A stretch of DNA of 45,257 nucleotides from Flavobacteriales bacterium (lineage in GTDB: Bacteria; Bacteroidota; Bacteroidia; Flavobacteriales_D; Parvicellaceae): the NCBI GenBank assembly GCA_020631555.1, contig JAHDGY010000015.1, forward strand, positions 1-45,257, written 5' to 3'. The position numbers were made by a program, and so were the translations under genes. Every line of letters begins with the position of its first letter. The stretch's first letter is position 1. Positions 32,716-41,894 of this stretch are shown here, one piece after another. Below the pieces are notes generated by a model. It was given only the letters and a program-made list of their open reading frames with translations. It did not search any database and had not been told where the DNA came from.

Positions 32716-34004
32716 CAACGTTTAACGGCAGTTTCCAACACCTGTCCAAACAGGAAAACGTCGGTAAACGAATTGTACAGCGGCACTGGTGCCAATCGAA
32801 TTACGTTCGGTTCCCGCCAATCAGAAATCACACCGGCAGCCATCAGCACATCAAACATTGCCTTGCCATATCCATGCGCAACGATTGAAACTTGGCAGCC
32901 GCGTTCGTCCCAGTTGCGAGGCGTAATATTTTCTAACCACCGGTTTTCAGCCTTATTCATCAAACGGTCATTAATATCATCTATTATAAACTCCAGATAA
33001 CCAGAAAGCTTTTTTTGCTTTTCAACCAAACTTGACATCCCGACCTCGTCGAAAATATCGATTGCAGCCTTGTGGGCTGCCATGCTCAGTACTGGCGCAT
33101 TACTCATCTGCCAAGCCTCAGCAGATTTCATGGGGCGAAAGCCCTTTTCCATTAGGAATCTTGTCTCTTTTTCGTGCCCCCACCAACCGGCAAATCTGGG
33201 CAAACTAGTGTTCTCACAATGCCTTTCGTGAATGTAAACTCCGGAAACTCCACCCGGACCAGAGTTCAAATATTTGTAAGAACACCAACACGCAAAATCG
33301 ACATCCCAATCATGCAACTCTAATTTTATGTTTCCCGCAGCGTGGGCTAGGTCAAAGCCTACCATTGCCCCAACAGCATGACCTGCTTGCGTAATAGCCT
33401 TCATGTCAAAAACCTGTCCGGTGAAATAATTTACTCCCCCAATCATGATACAGGCCGTTTGATTGCCTGTTTCCTTGATAGCAGCCAAAATATCTTCCTG
33501 ACGAATCGTATTCTCTCCTTCCCTCGGAGCAACCTCAACGATTGCTTCTGCAGGGTTATAACCAGCGCAGCGAACCTGCATCTCCAAAGCATATTGATCC
33601 GACGGAAAGGCTTTTGCCTCACAAATAATTTTGTACCGGTCTTTTGTCGGTCGATAAAAAGAAACTAACAGAAGGTTTAAATTTACCGTCAGGTTATTCA
33701 TAACCACAACCTCAGTAGACTTGGCTCCAATTAGCCTCGAAACCGGCTCGGCAAACATCTCATGATACGAAAACCATGGATTCTTAGCCTCAAAATGCCC
33801 CTCCACACCAAGATTTGACCAATCCGTCAATTCCTGATCAATATAGTCTTTCGTTCGCTTTGGCTGCAACCCGAGAGAATTCCCCGTAAAATACAAAGCC
33901 TTTTTCCCATCCACTTCGGGAATATGGAATTCATCCCTCCATTTACTCAAAGGATCCTGCGCATCAGCCGCTTCCGCAAAGCTATGTTCATTACTGTATT
34001 TCAT
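32715..34004 (-). CDS. kynU: Kynureninase
   Basis: The 429-residue PLP enzyme hydrolyses kynurenine (or 3-hydroxykynurenine) to anthranilate (or 3-hydroxyanthranilate) and alanine in tryptophan breakdown. Motifs include LYFTGNSLGLQPK, FDLAHAAGN and the PLP-lysine block CWCSYKYLNSGPGG. The C-terminal REPNVIRLAPVPLYNSF fits the family. ATG 34004 is chosen over the in-frame extension to 34082 because it gives the family N-terminus. No other kynurenine-pathway gene (tryptophan dioxygenase, monooxygenase) is adjacent. It is the first gene of the set with the small membrane protein and the barrel protein. Confidence 0.94.
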   Translation of the reverse strand: MKYSNEHSFAEAADAQDPLSKWRDEFHIPEVDGKKALYFTGNSLGLQPKRTKDYIDQELTDWSNLGVEGHFEAKNPWFSYHEMFAEPVSRLIGAKSTEVVVMNNLTVNLNLLLVSFYRPTKDRYKIICEAKAFPSDQYALEMQVRCAGYNPAEAIVEVAPREGENTIRQEDILAAIKETGNQTACIMIGGVNYFTGQVFDMKAITQAGHAVGAMVGFDLAHAAGNIKLELHDWDVDFACWCSYKYLNSGPGGVSGVYIHERHCENTSLPRFAGWWGHEKETRFLMEKGFRPMKSAEAWQMSNAPVLSMAAHKAAIDIFDEVGMSSLVEKQKKLSGYLEFIIDDINDRLMNKAENRWLENITPRNWDERGCQVSIVAHGYGKAMFDVLMAAGVISDWREPNVIRLAPVPLYNSFTDVFLFGQVLETAVKR

Positions 34005-34060
34005 TGGTTCTAAAGTTCTATTTTTGCACCGTTTGGGCTGTCTTATCGGTCGGTCGAAGG

Positions 34061-34068
34061 CAAAGATA
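34061..34068 (-). promoter_or_regulatory. -7 element upstream of kynU
   Basis: TATCTTTG on the minus strand fits TAnnTTTG. It would give a leader of about 50 bases. The -33 TTG is not at the normal distance, so this is a moderate call. Confidence 0.35.
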
Positions 34069-34112
34069 TAGATTACCAACAATTGTAGATTGTACGTTGC
34101 AAATTAGGCACT

Positions 34113-35432
34113 ATGTTAGAAAAAAATAAATCTGAGAAATTATTTGCGGAAGCCAAAAGCCTTTTTCCAGGCGGTGTCAATTCTCCTGTACGAGCTTTTA
34201 AAGCCGTGGGAGGTGCTCCGCTTTTTATAACCAAGGGAGATGGCGCTAAAATCTGGGATGCTGATGGTAACGAGTTTATCGACTTCTGCTGTTCATGGGG
34301 TCCATTAATTTTAGGGCACAACAATGGATCGGTCAGAAAAAGCATCTTGGAGGCGGTTCAAAACGGAACCACGTTTGGGACTCCAACAACTCAGGAAAAC
34401 GAATTGGCAAGTTTAATTATCGACAATCATCGGTATTTAGAAATGATCCGGTTTGTGAGCTCTGGAACGGAAGCTACGATGTCAACGTTGCGACTTGCCC
34501 GAGGATATACAGGAAGAAACAAAATCGTAAAATTCGACGGCTGCTACCATGGCCATTCCGACCCCCTTCTGGTAAAAGCCGGTTCTGGATTGGCAACTCT
34601 AGGTACTGCTTCTTCCGCAGGAGTTCCAGAAGCATATTCTAAGGAAACAATTGTTTTGCCGCTGAACGATGAAAATGCAATTGAAAAATGCATTGCCGAA
34701 TTTCCAGATGATATAGCCTGTATGATCATTGAACCGGTACCTGCCAACAACGGATTACTTATTCAGGGAAAGGAATTTCTTCAGTTTTTAAGAAAAAAAT
34801 GCTCGGAACATGGTATACTGCTCATCTTCGACGAGGTTATTTCAGGATTTAGAATTGGTTTCGAGGGGGCTGCAGGCATGTACGATATTCAACCCGATTT
34901 AATCACATTCGGAAAGATAATTGGAGGTGGATTACCTGTGGGTGCTTACGGCGGACGAGAGGAGATAATGCACTGCATTGCTCCAGACGGTCCAGTCTAT
35001 CAAGCAGGAACTCTATCCGGAAATCCTGTGGCAATGGCAGCTGGTACGGCACAACTTAAGGAATGTTTGAAGCCTAATTTTTACAGTGATCTAAATGCTA
35101 AAACGGCCAATTTTGTAAAGAACATTTTAGAGTACACTAAAGGCAAAGGGTACTTTTTCAGAATGTATCATATTGGTTCCGTGTTCTGGTTGGCTTTTAC
35201 AGATAGAATTGAAATTCGTGCTTCCTCGCACATTGACTCGGACAGCATGCGATACTTTAAAACCTTGCACGCTGCCTTACTAGAAAGAGGGATTTACCTG
35301 GGGCCGTCTGGATTTGAGGTCGGATTTATCTCAGAAGCGCATTCGGAGGAACAATTACAAATAGCGGAAACAGCGTTCAAAGAAAGTTTAGACATTGCCT
35401 TTGCCACGGAAGCAAAACTACAAGCAAAATAA
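34113..35432 (+). CDS. hemL: Glutamate-1-semialdehyde 2,1-aminomutase
   Basis: The 439-residue PLP enzyme makes 5-aminolevulinate from glutamate-1-semialdehyde, the C5 route to haem that starts from Glu-tRNA (charged by GltX, also in this window). Marks are SLFPGGVNSPVRAF, DFCCSWGPLILGH, the FVSSGTEATMSTLRLARG block and the PLP-lysine motif TFGKIIGGGLPVGAYGG. Full length with no frameshift. It is divergent from kynU and convergent with the response regulator, with a one-base gap. Confidence 0.96.
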   Translation: MLEKNKSEKLFAEAKSLFPGGVNSPVRAFKAVGGAPLFITKGDGAKIWDADGNEFIDFCCSWGPLILGHNNGSVRKSILEAVQNGTTFGTPTTQENELASLIIDNHRYLEMIRFVSSGTEATMSTLRLARGYTGRNKIVKFDGCYHGHSDPLLVKAGSGLATLGTASSAGVPEAYSKETIVLPLNDENAIEKCIAEFPDDIACMIIEPVPANNGLLIQGKEFLQFLRKKCSEHGILLIFDEVISGFRIGFEGAAGMYDIQPDLITFGKIIGGGLPVGAYGGREEIMHCIAPDGPVYQAGTLSGNPVAMAAGTAQLKECLKPNFYSDLNAKTANFVKNILEYTKGKGYFFRMYHIGSVFWLAFTDRIEIRASSHIDSDSMRYFKTLHAALLERGIYLGPSGFEVGFISEAHSEEQLQIAETAFKESLDIAFATEAKLQAK

Positions 35433-35433
35433 T

Positions 35434-35859
35434 TTAGGCTCTTCTTGCGAAAAACCGACTAAAGAACCCCCGTTTGGGCTGTTCGCCGAGATAGGTTTTT
35501 ACAAATTCTTTGATTTCTTCAAGAGAACCAGGCCCCTTTTGAATGTAGGTTTTGACACCTAATCCATACGCTTTGGTTTTATTGGAAATGTTGTACTGAC
35601 CAGACATAACGGCAATCGCAGCTTGCGGAAATAGTTCTTTCAGAATTGGAATTGCATCGATTCCGTTAGCGTGCTTAAGAAAATGGTCGAGAACTATAAT
35701 GGAAGGAAGCTCCGCCTTGTTAGCAACGGCACGCTCCACACTTTCGAATCGAAAAATCTGAACATCTTCTCCGGCAACAGATTTTACCGCATGTTCGATA
35801 GATAAAGAAGTTACCTCGTCGTCTTCAACAATAAAAACTTTTGCGTTACCATTTTTCAT
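35434..35859 (-). CDS. Stand-alone response regulator receiver domain
   Basis: A 141-residue CheY-like receiver. The acidic pocket EDDE is near residues 11-14, the phospho-acceptor aspartate is in IIVLDHFL, the Ser/Thr switch is in AVMSGQ, and the conserved lysine is in YIQKGPGS. There is no DNA-binding or enzymatic output domain. The C-terminus (PKRGFFSRFFARRA) is basic and aromatic and may form an amphipathic helix for a partner or the membrane. No histidine kinase is adjacent. It lies between hemL and hemJ, but nothing in the sequence shows that it controls them. Confidence 0.88.
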   Translation of the reverse strand: MKNGNAKVFIVEDDEVTSLSIEHAVKSVAGEDVQIFRFESVERAVANKAELPSIIVLDHFLKHANGIDAIPILKELFPQAAIAVMSGQYNISNKTKAYGLGVKTYIQKGPGSLEEIKEFVKTYLGEQPKRGFFSRFFARRA

Positions 35860-35973
35860 GTTTCAGGTATTTGGGTAATCTAGTCTACGCAGAAACAATA
35901 TGGTAGTTCTCTAAATCCTAAGCTTCGGTGTATTTGACTTTCCGAATGAACCGTTTCTCAGTATCGAAATTTC

Positions 35974-36555
35974 TTATTTCCTCCTTTTTCGTTGGTACGC
36001 TTTAACCATCCAGAAAATTAAACCCGCTAAAACTAATAGCCCAGCAAGCCCCCAGCGCCAATCAAATTGCTGCTTTAATACAATTACAAATACGATTGCA
36101 AACAAAAACAACGTGGCAACTTCATTCCACACCCTCATTTTTATAGAAGTTAAATTGCCAATGCTATCATTTTGCAAACGTTTAAAAATGCGATGACAGG
36201 ACAAATGGTAACAGACCAGACCGACAACTAACGTCAACTTCAAATGCATAAAGGGAAATTTGAGCAAGACGGGATTCAAAATAATCAACCAAGTTCCGAA
36301 ACAGACGGTAAGTATCATCGATGGCCAAGTGATTCCATACCAAAGTCGCTTTTCCATAATTTTGTACTGAGCCTCAAGTGCCTCTTTAACCTGTTGCTCT
36401 TTGCTACCCGCTTCAACATGATAGATGAACAAGCGGACAATGTAAAAAAGACCTGCAAACCAGGTCACCACAAAAATGATATGAAAAGCCTTTACGATCA
36501 GATAAGTCACACGACAAATGTAAACAGACAAGCCAGATTGTTCGGTTGTTTTCAT
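35974..36555 (-). CDS. hemJ: Protoporphyrinogen oxidase HemJ (CopD-like membrane protein)
   Basis: A 193-residue protein with about four to five membrane helices. The N-terminal helix has the conserved histidine in YLIVKAFHIIFVVTWFAGLFYIVRLFIYH, and WYGITWPSMILTV and FPFMHLKLTLVVGLVCYHLSCH are also typical of HemJ, the oxygen-independent route from protoporphyrinogen IX to protoporphyrin IX. ATG 36555 is used because the longer frame upstream adds an atypical 50 residues that overlap the divergent neighbour. Closeness to hemL supports the haem role. Confidence 0.88.
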   Translation of the reverse strand: MKTTEQSGLSVYICRVTYLIVKAFHIIFVVTWFAGLFYIVRLFIYHVEAGSKEQQVKEALEAQYKIMEKRLWYGITWPSMILTVCFGTWLIILNPVLLKFPFMHLKLTLVVGLVCYHLSCHRIFKRLQNDSIGNLTSIKMRVWNEVATLFLFAIVFVIVLKQQFDWRWGLAGLLVLAGLIFWMVKAYQRKRRK

Positions 36556-36622
36556 TACATTATTTTTGAACCCGTTAAACAAGCTAAACCTTGTTAGTTG
36601 CATTGGACAAAAGCACGAGATT

Positions 36623-37138
36623 ATGAGAAAACAAGTTAAAGCCAAAGATACTTTGGCCGTTAGCACAAAAATAGTGCTACCGAATGACACCAACACTTTG
36701 GACAATTTATTTGGAGGTTCTTTACTCTCGTGGATGGATGAAATATCAGCGATATCAGCTCAACGGCATTGTAAAAGAGTTGTGGTTACGGCATCGGTGA
36801 ATAACGTGTCTTTTGACAAACCTATCCACTTAGGAGACACTGTGACTATCGAAGCCAAAGTTTCACGTGCTTTCAAGTCGTCCATGGAGGTATACGTTGA
36901 CGTTTACGTTGAAGACCAACGAACTGGACTACGCACAAAATGTAATGAAGCTATGTTCATGTTCGTAGCCGTAGATCAAATGGGAAGCCCTATTGAAATT
37001 CCAGAAGTTGCTCCTGAAACCGATGAAGAATTGCTTCGATACGAAGGCGCAATGAGACGGAGAGAGCTCAGCCTTGTTCTTGCTGGAAAATTAAAACCAA
37101 ATGAAGCTGATGAGTTAAAACGCGTTTTTGAAGACTAA
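36623..37138 (+). CDS. Acyl-CoA thioesterase (hotdog fold)
   Basis: A 171-residue thioesterase of the YciA/BFIT-like group. The helix NTLDNLFGGSLLSWMDEISAI carries the active-site Asp/Asn context, and VTASVNNVSFDKPIHLGDTVTIEAKV is the characteristic second strand block. It hydrolyses acyl-CoA to free acid and CoA; chain-length preference cannot be predicted. ATG 36623 gives the family N-terminus; an upstream in-frame start would overlap the divergent hemJ leader. The C-terminal basic helix (RRRELSLVLAGK) is normal for the group. Confidence 0.9.
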   Translation: MRKQVKAKDTLAVSTKIVLPNDTNTLDNLFGGSLLSWMDEISAISAQRHCKRVVVTASVNNVSFDKPIHLGDTVTIEAKVSRAFKSSMEVYVDVYVEDQRTGLRTKCNEAMFMFVAVDQMGSPIEIPEVAPETDEELLRYEGAMRRRELSLVLAGKLKPNEADELKRVFED

Positions 37139-37234
37139 GATAAAAACATCTAACTAACTTGTTTTCAGTAAAAAACACGACAAAACAATAGGCATTCAAT
37201 TATATTAGCCCAACAAAACTTCTTTCGAAATTAG

Positions 37235-38908
37235 ATGCGTTGGTGCTACATCCTTTTGATTTGTTGGAGTGCTCAAATTATGCACTCGCAGAATTTTACA
37301 TCAGATGAAATTCAGTTGAAAATAGACGGCATAACAACTCAATTTTCAAGTTTTGACGATACAGATTCCACTATGCGAGCACTACTAATGCTGCAATTAT
37401 CTTGGTTCCATGACCAGAACGAAGATCCTACCCAAGCTGTAATTTATGCCGAAAACGCCAAACGACAATTCGAGCAACTTAAGAATAAACCTAGAATCGC
37501 GGAAAGCGCCTACCATCTTGGTTTTTTGTATGATAAATCCAACTTACAGTATAAGTCCATAAATTCATATTGCGAATCTTTAATGTTATACAAATCCTTA
37601 AACATGGAGCCGGAATACGAAACGGTTCTGTCCAAGTTGTCCGAAAAATACTTTCTGTGCGGCGATTGGTCGAAAGTAATAGAGGTCCACTCAACTATTA
37701 TTGACAAGCATCCAATCCTCGTCAATTATGATGATTCTGTTAGAGTAGCCACATCATTGTACTACATCGGTTATGGGTTCGAGCACCAGGGAAAACTACT
37801 GAAGGCTGTTAGAAGTTTTGATCGCTCAAATGAGATTTCACAAAATTTCACAGGAAACAATGCTGTCAAGTGTTTGAGCCAATTAGGATCAATAAGAACA
37901 AACCTTAAAATTGGTCAAGTAAAACAAGCCCAGTCTAATTTCATTCAATTTAAAGCACTGACCGTATGTCATGGTATAGAATATAAGGTAGACAGCCTAA
38001 TCATTTCCGCGCTTTTATACATTCATCAAGCAAAGTACGATCAGGCTTATTCAAATTTGGAATTTGTTGCTCAAATTTCAAAAGAAGAAGAACTACCATT
38101 TGGTCGAGGGCTAAACTTGTTTGACGCTAGGGTTCTTTTGGAGCAAAAAAGACAAGGACACGAAAAAATTTGTTCTCTGTATAAGGATCTCATTACTGAT
38201 CAACATCAGCAATATCTGAACCATCAATTAAACTACCTAACCAACACTGAAGCTAACTTCAAACTTGAAAAAGAACTAGCAGACAACAAAGTGAAATTTG
38301 AAAGAAAAAAACTTCGGATTGAAAGAAAAGAGGTTCAAACGCGCAGAAATTGGACTTTTTTGACCATCGGGATTATTCTTTTGGCATTAACGCTAATTAC
38401 GTTTCTCTTCAACCGACAAGGCCAACGTTTGAACGATTTGAATGACATTGGCCAATATGAATTGGAAAGAAAACAACGAATTGGAGAGATCTCAAACGTG
38501 AGAACGGTTCTTGCACAGTATGGTTTAAGCCTTGGTCGAAACCAACAATGTTTGACATCCGTCAAAACAAAAATTACTGAATTATTGAACAACCCAGATG
38601 ACCCACAACAATTAGAACCAATAATCGTAATGCTAGACAACCACATACGATTATCGCCACATCCAACAGATATGCCGATGGGCGACATCGACCATTCATT
38701 CCAAAAGAAACTAGAAGCGCAGTATCCAACATTAACATCCAAAGATCAAGCTTTGTGCGCGCAAATTCTATCAGGTCTTTCAACAAAGGAAATTGCAGAA
38801 CGGAAAAGCAAAACAATTGGTAGTGTAGAAAAGAGCAGATACCGGCTCAGAAAAAAACTCGGAATTCCATCCTCTGAAAGTCTAACCAGCTACCTAAAAT
38901 CAATTTAA
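37235..38908 (+). CDS. TPR sensor with transmembrane helix and LuxR-type HTH
   Basis: A 557-residue regulator. A signal-anchor N-terminus (MRWCYILLICWSAQIMHSQ) is followed by degenerate TPR-like helices (about 60-330), a charged coiled coil (about 335-365), one membrane helix (about 370-392, WTFLTIGIILLALTLITFLF), a cytoplasmic linker and a C-terminal LuxR/GerE-type helix-turn-helix (LSTKEIAERKSKTIGSVEKSRYRLRKKL). TPRs outside and HTH inside suggest a one-component membrane regulator that senses a periplasmic signal. Target genes are unknown. A decayed paralogue follows directly. Confidence 0.85.
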   Translation: MRWCYILLICWSAQIMHSQNFTSDEIQLKIDGITTQFSSFDDTDSTMRALLMLQLSWFHDQNEDPTQAVIYAENAKRQFEQLKNKPRIAESAYHLGFLYDKSNLQYKSINSYCESLMLYKSLNMEPEYETVLSKLSEKYFLCGDWSKVIEVHSTIIDKHPILVNYDDSVRVATSLYYIGYGFEHQGKLLKAVRSFDRSNEISQNFTGNNAVKCLSQLGSIRTNLKIGQVKQAQSNFIQFKALTVCHGIEYKVDSLIISALLYIHQAKYDQAYSNLEFVAQISKEEELPFGRGLNLFDARVLLEQKRQGHEKICSLYKDLITDQHQQYLNHQLNYLTNTEANFKLEKELADNKVKFERKKLRIERKEVQTRRNWTFLTIGIILLALTLITFLFNRQGQRLNDLNDIGQYELERKQRIGEISNVRTVLAQYGLSLGRNQQCLTSVKTKITELLNNPDDPQQLEPIIVMLDNHIRLSPHPTDMPMGDIDHSFQKKLEAQYPTLTSKDQALCAQILSGLSTKEIAERKSKTIGSVEKSRYRLRKKLGIPSSESLTSYLKSI

Positions 38909-38950
38909 TCGGAGTTTTAATACTCTTTTGTCGTAACCAAAATTAACCGA

Positions 38951-40018
38951 TTGAAGTCTCAACATTTAATCATACTAAAATCAATTGTTGTTTGGATACT
39001 GCTTACAATAAGTAGCCATGAAAAAAAACTGTTGGCAAATGAGCAGAAAAACGATGAGGAAACAAAAACCCAAATAAAAATTGATAGTCTCGAGACGATA
39101 ATTGAAACCTTCGTTCCAAATTACAACAAACAGGAAGCAAAGTGACGCGAAGCCAAAACATGGTACAATAGAGGTATTGATTTTTTTCATCAGTTACCCA
39201 ATACTGAGGCATATGAGTGTTACTGCAAATTGAGACTTTCTTACACTTTGTTCTTTTTAAACCAACAAAAACAAGCCATTGCACTGTTGAAAAGTGTAGA
39301 GAAAGATAAACTATGTGAAAGCAAAATTTATGACCTGGACAAATTGGTGTTTCAGGCGCTTGCGATGGAACACGGAAGTCAAAAAATTCAGGCCACAAAA
39401 AAAATTGAATAAATTGACGATTACATAAAAACCGCCAGTATACCTCCAGAATCTATGGTCGACCTTTACAGGGCCAAATTACATTTTGCTACAAGTCATA
39501 TCGGCTTTGAGCTCGCTTGTGATGTTTATTCAAAATTTGTTCGTCACACAGATTTAAACAGAAGAAAAAACTAATAGACACCCGACTAGAGTTGGAAACA
39601 AAAAAGCAGACTTTCGAAAATGCCAATTGCCAGCCATGGCAACGCGACATAGAACTAGCAAAGTGAAAATCAGATAATTGGACGAGAATCATTGAATTTA
39701 AAGGAGGGAGATCAGTTGAGCAATTTGTCTGAAATTATTTCTAATTATTTGGAGGAAAATATTGGCAGACTGACATTACATAATCAGATTGTCCAAAACG
39801 ATCAAAGTTTTCAAGAAAGATTGAAAGTGAGACACCCGAAACTAACCACAAAAGAACAAGGGCTTTGTGCGCTTGTTCTTACAGGATTGTCTTCAAAAGA
39901 AATTGCAAATAGAAAAAACTCAAGTGTAAGCAGTGTGGAAAAAAGCAGATACCGTTTGCGCAAAAAGTTAGGAATATCTCAATCAGACAACCTATTGAAC
40001 TGTTTGAAAACCATTTGA
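38951..40018 (+). pseudogene. Decayed paralogue of the TPR/LuxR-type regulator
   Basis: In one frame the segment gives a signal-anchor-like start (IVVWILLTIS), then TPR-like helices (AKTWYNRGIDFFHQLPNTEAY). It ends with an HTH (LSSKEIANRKNSSVSSVEKS) nearly the same as in the intact gene upstream. In-frame stops occur at 39143-39145, 39410-39412 and 39572-39574. A frameshift at about 39570 moves a coiled-coil piece (LELETKKQTFENANC) to another frame, and the frame returns near 39665. The membrane helix seems to be deleted. The last part (39692-40018, 108 codons) is still open and could make a free HTH protein. Confidence 0.75.
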
Positions 40019-40087
40019 TTTACACTTCTTCCGACGAATTAACTTAGTCTCCGGATTAATTGACTCAGCCATTCCGACAATCTAACG

Positions 40088-40095
40088 TATTTTTG
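40088..40095 (+). promoter_or_regulatory. -7 element upstream of the DUF4254 gene
   Basis: TATTTTTG fits TAnnTTTG and stands 17 bases before ATG 40113. The nearest TTG (40060-40062) is 25 bases upstream, longer than usual, so this is a moderate call. Confidence 0.35.
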
Positions 40096-40112
40096 CAATT
40101 ATTTTATTCTAG

Positions 40113-40718
40113 ATGACAGGCGAAGCGTGCAATAAAATTTTTGTTCAGTCTATTGAAGACTACCATAAATACGATAACATCAATCAAACGATTGAAAACC
40201 CGCACGCAGAGCGTAGTTTCAAGTCGCTTTTGTACCAAAAAAACTGGATCGACACTGTGCAATGGCATCTTGAAGATATTGTTCGCGATCCGAATATTGC
40301 CCCAGATGAGGGAATGAAAATCAAACGTAGAATAGACCGATCCAACCAGGAAAGAACAGATTTGGTTGAGCAACTGGATGATGTCTATTTGGCTCAATTT
40401 AGAAATGTTGTACCGAAAGATTCGGCCAGGCTAAATACGGAAAGCCCAGCCTGGGTTTTGGATAGAATGAGCATATTATGTCTAAAGATTTACCACATGC
40501 ACGAGCAAGTGGAAAGGACAGATGTGAATCAAGATCATATGGCTCGATGCAGGGCAAAATTGGAAATCCTGCAGGAACAACAGCAAGACTTAACCAAATC
40601 ATTTGACGAAATGCTTGAGGACATTGAACAAGGAAGCAAATACATGAAAGTGTATCGCCAAATGAAAATGTACAACGACGACACCCTTAATCCAATTCTC
40701 TACGGTAAAGAAAGCTAA
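40113..40718 (+). CDS. DUF4254 domain protein
   Basis: A 201-residue all-helical soluble protein of the DUF4254 family. The conserved segments include KSLLYQKNWIDTVQWHLEDIVRDP, then IKRRIDRSNQERTDLVEQLDD, and the C-terminal MKVYRQMKMYNDDTLNPILY. The biochemical function is not known to me. The TAA overlaps the ATG of the next gene, a GT9 transferase, by one base (TAATG). The pairing of DUF4254 with sugar transferases suggests a role in cell-envelope polysaccharide synthesis; this is inference from context. Confidence 0.85.
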   Translation: MTGEACNKIFVQSIEDYHKYDNINQTIENPHAERSFKSLLYQKNWIDTVQWHLEDIVRDPNIAPDEGMKIKRRIDRSNQERTDLVEQLDDVYLAQFRNVVPKDSARLNTESPAWVLDRMSILCLKIYHMHEQVERTDVNQDHMARCRAKLEILQEQQQDLTKSFDEMLEDIEQGSKYMKVYRQMKMYNDDTLNPILYGKES

Positions 40719-41758
40719 TGCACTTATTGGTAATTCGCTTTTCAGCAATGGGAGACGTTGCTATTGCTGCTCCGGTCATTAAAGGGTTGTTAGAAACAAA
40801 TTTGCAATTACGAATTACCCTATTAACCAAACCACTGTATGAACCATTTTTCGAGCCGAATGATCGATTAAATCTTTATCCAGTTGATCTGAAAAACAAG
40901 CACAGAGGTTTATTTGGTTTAATGCGACTAGCGAAGGGTCTTGCAGCCTTGAATCTTGATGGAGTCGTGGATATTCACGATGTGTTGCGTTCTAAAACAA
41001 TTAGAACCATGCTAGTTTTCAAAGGAATTAAGGCATCCGTATTTGAAAAAGGACGCAAAGAAAAACAAAGACTTATTGGCAAAAACAAAGACGGTTTCAA
41101 AAAACTTAGGCACTCGTGCGAAAGATATTTGGAAGCGTTTAACAGTTTCGGATTAAATGTCAATTTCAGTCCCACTGATTTCGTGCGGTCCAAGCCCTTT
41201 GAACTAAGTGAACAAGTTGCCAAAATGGTTGAGACAAAAACAACCTACAAATGGATTGGAATTGCTCCATTCGCTGCCCATGCAGCCAAGGAATGGGAGA
41301 AAATCCCTGAACTTTTGGAGAAATTACAAGCGAAAAATGGTTTGCAGGTGTTTCTTTTTGGAGGAGGTAGTTCAGAACAGCAAAGATTGATTCGCCTAAA
41401 AAAGCAATTTCCGAATACCAGCCTATTTCCTTTAAAGCTGAATTTAATTGAAGAATTACAGTTCATGCAGCACCTAGACGTAATGGTTTCGATGGATTCT
41501 TCCAATATGCACCTAGCCTCTCTAGTTGGCACTACCGTCGTTTCAATTTGGGGCCCTACACACCCTTTCCTTGGATTTGCCCCATTGAACAACGAACAAG
41601 GGATTATTGAAATTTCAAGAAAGATTTTGCCCGAAAGACCTTGCTCGATCTATGGCAAGCTGAACACCGAAAGATCCAGAAGTGTTGCCAAAAAGTCTAT
41701 GGATTTGATAAGCGTAGAAATGATTACAAAAAAAATAGATTCCACCATAAATAGCTGA
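40718..41758 (+). CDS. Glycosyltransferase family 9 (heptosyltransferase-like)
   Basis: A 346-residue GT-B enzyme of the GT9 family, similar to LPS heptosyltransferases. It starts [20 protein letters not shown], the acceptor-side N-terminal motif of the family. The C-terminal donor domain includes [50 protein letters not shown] and a Cys/Tyr pattern near the end. The substrate is a sugar of the LPS core or a related envelope glycan. Full length. It is coupled to DUF4254 by a one-base overlap. Confidence 0.9.
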   Translation: MHLLVIRFSAMGDVAIAAPVIKGLLETNLQLRITLLTKPLYEPFFEPNDRLNLYPVDLKNKHRGLFGLMRLAKGLAALNLDGVVDIHDVLRSKTIRTMLVFKGIKASVFEKGRKEKQRLIGKNKDGFKKLRHSCERYLEAFNSFGLNVNFSPTDFVRSKPFELSEQVAKMVETKTTYKWIGIAPFAAHAAKEWEKIPELLEKLQAKNGLQVFLFGGGSSEQQRLIRLKKQFPNTSLFPLKLNLIEELQFMQHLDVMVSMDSSNMHLASLVGTTVVSIWGPTHPFLGFAPLNNEQGIIEISRKILPERPCSIYGKLNTERSRSVAKKSMDLISVEMITKKIDSTINS

Positions 41759-41829
41759 TTGCGAATTATTTGAAATAAATCGGTTACCCAATTCTCTCCC
41801 AATACTTTCAGCCAACAAGGCTATAGGTT

Positions 41830-41844
41830 TACCAGTAACTGGTA
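41830..41844 (+). promoter_or_regulatory. Operator-like palindrome upstream of accA
   Basis: TACCAGT-A-ACTGGTA is a perfect 7-bp inverted repeat around a single base. A weak -7 (TACCTTGG) lies at 41862-41869, which places this palindrome on the -33 region about 50 bases before the accA ATG. This suggests a repressor or activator site; the protein is unknown. Confidence 0.4.
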
Positions 41845-41894
41845 GAATTTACCCTTTTTCGTACCTTGGTCCCCTCAAATCAAATTGTAACCGT

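Noticed and set aside
34005-34082. N-terminal extension of kynU
   Set aside because: The added residues are not typical of kynureninase, and the -7 element lies inside this stretch.
36860-36875. parS-like word AGTTTCACGTGCTTTC in the acyl-CoA thioesterase gene
   Set aside because: Only the left half matches the parS consensus; the right half is wrong at most positions.
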